Source: Axinella damicornis (Eukaryota; Porifera; Demospongiae; Axinellida; Axinellidae). From it: a stretch of 64,000 nt of DNA. The DNA lies in contig OZ007506.1 of assembly GCA_963931865.1 (NCBI GenBank), positions 12,430,610 to 12,494,609 on the forward strand, given 5' to 3'. Every line of letters starts with the position of its first letter. Within the stretch, counting starts at the first letter, position 1. Made by a program: the position numbers and the translations under genes. The notes below the pieces were generated by a model, which saw only the letters and a program-made list of their open reading frames with translations, made no database searches and was not told the origin of the DNA. Positions 57,077 through 64,000 of this stretch are shown piece after piece.

Positions 57077-57472
57077 TTCGTGTAGAGCACACGCACACAC
57101 ACACCATCAATATTCATATTTCCTGGGACCACTTTACAAAAATTGAAGAATATTAAAAAAATTAATGATTTTAGCAGTACTTTAAAATATATTATAGAAT
57201 TTCCGGGAAAGAAATAGATCATGTTATTAGTAAAAAATAAAAAATAAAAATATGTAATTGTGTGAAACCACATGCATGCGTGAGAGTCTGGTACCAAGAC
57301 TTTAATTTAACTGATGCATGACTGTGGTTCACAAATTCAGCTCAATTTTGAGCTGGCATAGTAACAAGACTTGCATGGCAATAGCATGGAAATATAATTG
57401 ACCTACCTACAACCTACACTGTGAAACAATAATTATGAACATGGGTACTGCATGCACCTAGCTATATTGGTT

Positions 57473-57532
57473 AACATGCCGAAACAGCAACGCATCAGGA
57501 CAAACATGCCGTAACAGCAACGCATCAGGACA
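57473..57532. repeat. Tandem duplication, period 30 bp
   Basis: Two copies of AACATGCCG(A/T)AACAGCAACG and its continuation; they differ at one base. Confidence 0.95.
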
Positions 57533-58212
57533 AACTAAGCACAGGTTTCATTCTGTTCACTGCTGTCCCTACACTTTTGTACGCAGTCATTATTGTAACT
57601 GCTAGCAGTCTTACTATGGAAAGTACGTACCTTTCTTCTTGCAATATGCAGGGCTTTAATTGTTCAATTTTGAAATACTGCCCAACATTATTTATAATCT
57701 GTGGTTTGCAATTGCATAGTTTTATCAGAATGTACACCGTATATCCTTACATTAGTGTGCGGAGAATACCATCATCTCTTGGTCAGACTCTCCTGCTATT
57801 TGGACAGCACCAAGTCATCATTGAATTGCCAGAGCAACCTGCGGCCAGTTACTGGTCATAACTAACAGTATAGGGATTAGGACGCCTAGCTGAGTGAAAT
57901 TGCATGCCGCATGTTCAGCCTATACAAGTAGCTACAGTGAAGAACTAATATTTGTCTCAATGCCAGCCAGTGTCAATAGGATAATCAATTGCCGGGAATC
58001 CTGTGCGTCTGCATTTGGCACCAGCTTTGGAAAGTCAGTGATTGAGCTTTCACGCTTGGACTCCCAACCAAATTGCTTTTTTAATCAGCTAGGACAATAA
58101 ATGCAACTTGACCAATCCCAACTTCACGTAATTCTATCCCTAAAATGAAGATAACTTTGTCATCACATGCTGTCACAGTGCCAGTGTGTGGAAATTACCT
58201 GCATGGTGCAGT

Positions 58213-58335
58213 ATTGAAATATTGCAGCTGGCCTGGTCACGAGTAGTTTAAAATATTGCAGCTGCCTGGTGCAGTAGTTTAATATTGCAGCTGCCTGGTG
58301 CAGTCAGTAGTTTAAATATTGCAGCTGCATAGCAA
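58213..58335. repeat. Tandem repeat, AATATTGCAGCTGCCTGG unit
   Basis: About four copies of a unit near 30-37 bp, with AATATTGCAGCTG and GTGCAGTAGTTTA words. Confidence 0.85.
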
Positions 58336-58745
58336 CCTGTGGCCAGTTGCTGATTTATTCACTGCTGTGAAAAGGATGCCTAGCTGAGTGAAATCACATG
58401 CTGCATCCAGTTCATTCATGGATAAGTTGCATGGTGCAGTATTTACCCCCAGGCATGCAGTATTAGGTGAACAAGTCAACGGCGGTGTTGATGGTATATC
58501 TTTACTCGCTCTGGTCAAGAGTACCAAATCTCTGGAATTCTTAATAGTAGTGAGATAGTTCCTCCTAATGGAGCAGCTCATTAGAGAAAAATGGTATTTC
58601 GCCTGTACAAACCAAATGCGCGAGATGTTATGCAGAGCTACTATTGTAGCTAGTGAGATCTGATTATACAATCAACACTGATTCAATACTGATTGTTGCC
58701 AGAATGCATGCACAACACTATGTTACTAACCCCCTTCACTGTAGA

Positions 58746-64000
<5,255 letters not shown>

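Larger units (their letters stand above)
43247..57220. mobile_element. About 14-kb TIR element: DUF7869 gene plus ParB-MTase gene
   Basis: The left end GTTCTATTTTAACCTTGGAA and the right end, read inverted, GATCTATTTCTTTCCCGGAA share about 30-40 bp of imperfect similarity and resemble both ends of 36422-41387. Between them lie a divergent gene pair and GAAATTTC arrays near each end (43915-44225 and 56430-56740). Smaller MITEs sit inside the large intron. Size and gene content suggest a self-contained DNA transposon or its domesticated remnant. Exact termini and target duplication are not settled. Confidence 0.62.
57221..58745. other. Intergenic stretch without a recognised gene
   Basis: Beyond the tandem repeats listed separately, I see no exon series. 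It separates the large element from the second SRCR gene. Confidence 0.45.

Noticed and set aside
43247..57220. Bacterial or phage contamination carrying a ParB-methylase gene
   Set aside because: The gene has phase-consistent GT..AG introns and is surrounded by eukaryotic repeats and genes.
36422..57220. DIRS-type retrotransposon with its methyltransferase
   Set aside because: No tyrosine recombinase or RT belongs to the unit; the only RT here is a separate non-LTR insertion with its own target duplication.

Overview
The window looks like TE-rich nuclear DNA of an early-branching animal, most likely a sponge (inference). Visible reasons: split genes with GT..AG introns and consistent phases; two SRCR-type receptors, one also with an LDLa module; a duplicated Death-domain/NB-ARC gene; and dense non-LTR retrotransposon pieces, MITEs and minisatellites. 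The sequence alone cannot fix the species.

Layout. 0-0.5 kb: GT microsatellite and a degenerate tandem repeat. 2.7-9.2 kb (minus): a complete ten-exon gene for a type I membrane protein with signal peptide, three SRCR domains, one membrane segment and a proline/tyrosine-rich tail. 9.2-12.5 kb: mobile debris. 12.5-18.6 kb (minus): a two-exon gene joining a Death domain, a membrane segment, an NB-ARC ATPase, a helical region and a C-terminal membrane segment. 18.7-27.1 kb: nested foldback elements, a TIR repeat cluster and a decayed reverse transcriptase. 27.2-35.3 kb (minus): a tandem copy of the Death/NB-ARC gene, broken by a 10-bp deletion.

36.4-57.2 kb is the most unusual part. Two related segments lie head to tail, each bounded by similar imperfect terminal inverted repeats that start GTTCT(A/T)TTT. 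The larger (about 14 kb, 43247-57220) carries a divergent gene pair: on the minus strand a DUF7869-like protein with a D..D..D/E pattern resembling transposases, carrying one in-frame stop; on the plus strand an intact eight-exon frame for a ParB/sulfiredoxin-like domain fused to a beta-class DNA-methyltransferase-like domain. The smaller (about 5 kb, 36422-41387) keeps one exon of the first gene and the downstream half of the second, as expected of an internal-deletion derivative. Both ends of both segments hold arrays of palindromes centred on GAAATTTC. A 5'-truncated retrotransposon with a 12-bp target duplication sits at the junction.

57.2-58.7 kb has only short tandem repeats. 58.7-64.0 kb (minus): a second SRCR receptor (SRCR, LDLa, SRCR, SRCR, membrane segment, Gln/Pro/Tyr-rich tail) whose 5' end lies beyond the window.

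Functionally, the receptors and Death/NB-ARC genes fit self/non-self recognition or innate-immune roles (family knowledge, not shown here). The 36-57 kb pair is best read as a large eukaryotic DNA transposon, or a domesticated one, with its own DNA-modification and ParB-like functions. All exon joins were read by eye from splice motifs and phase and have no transcript support.
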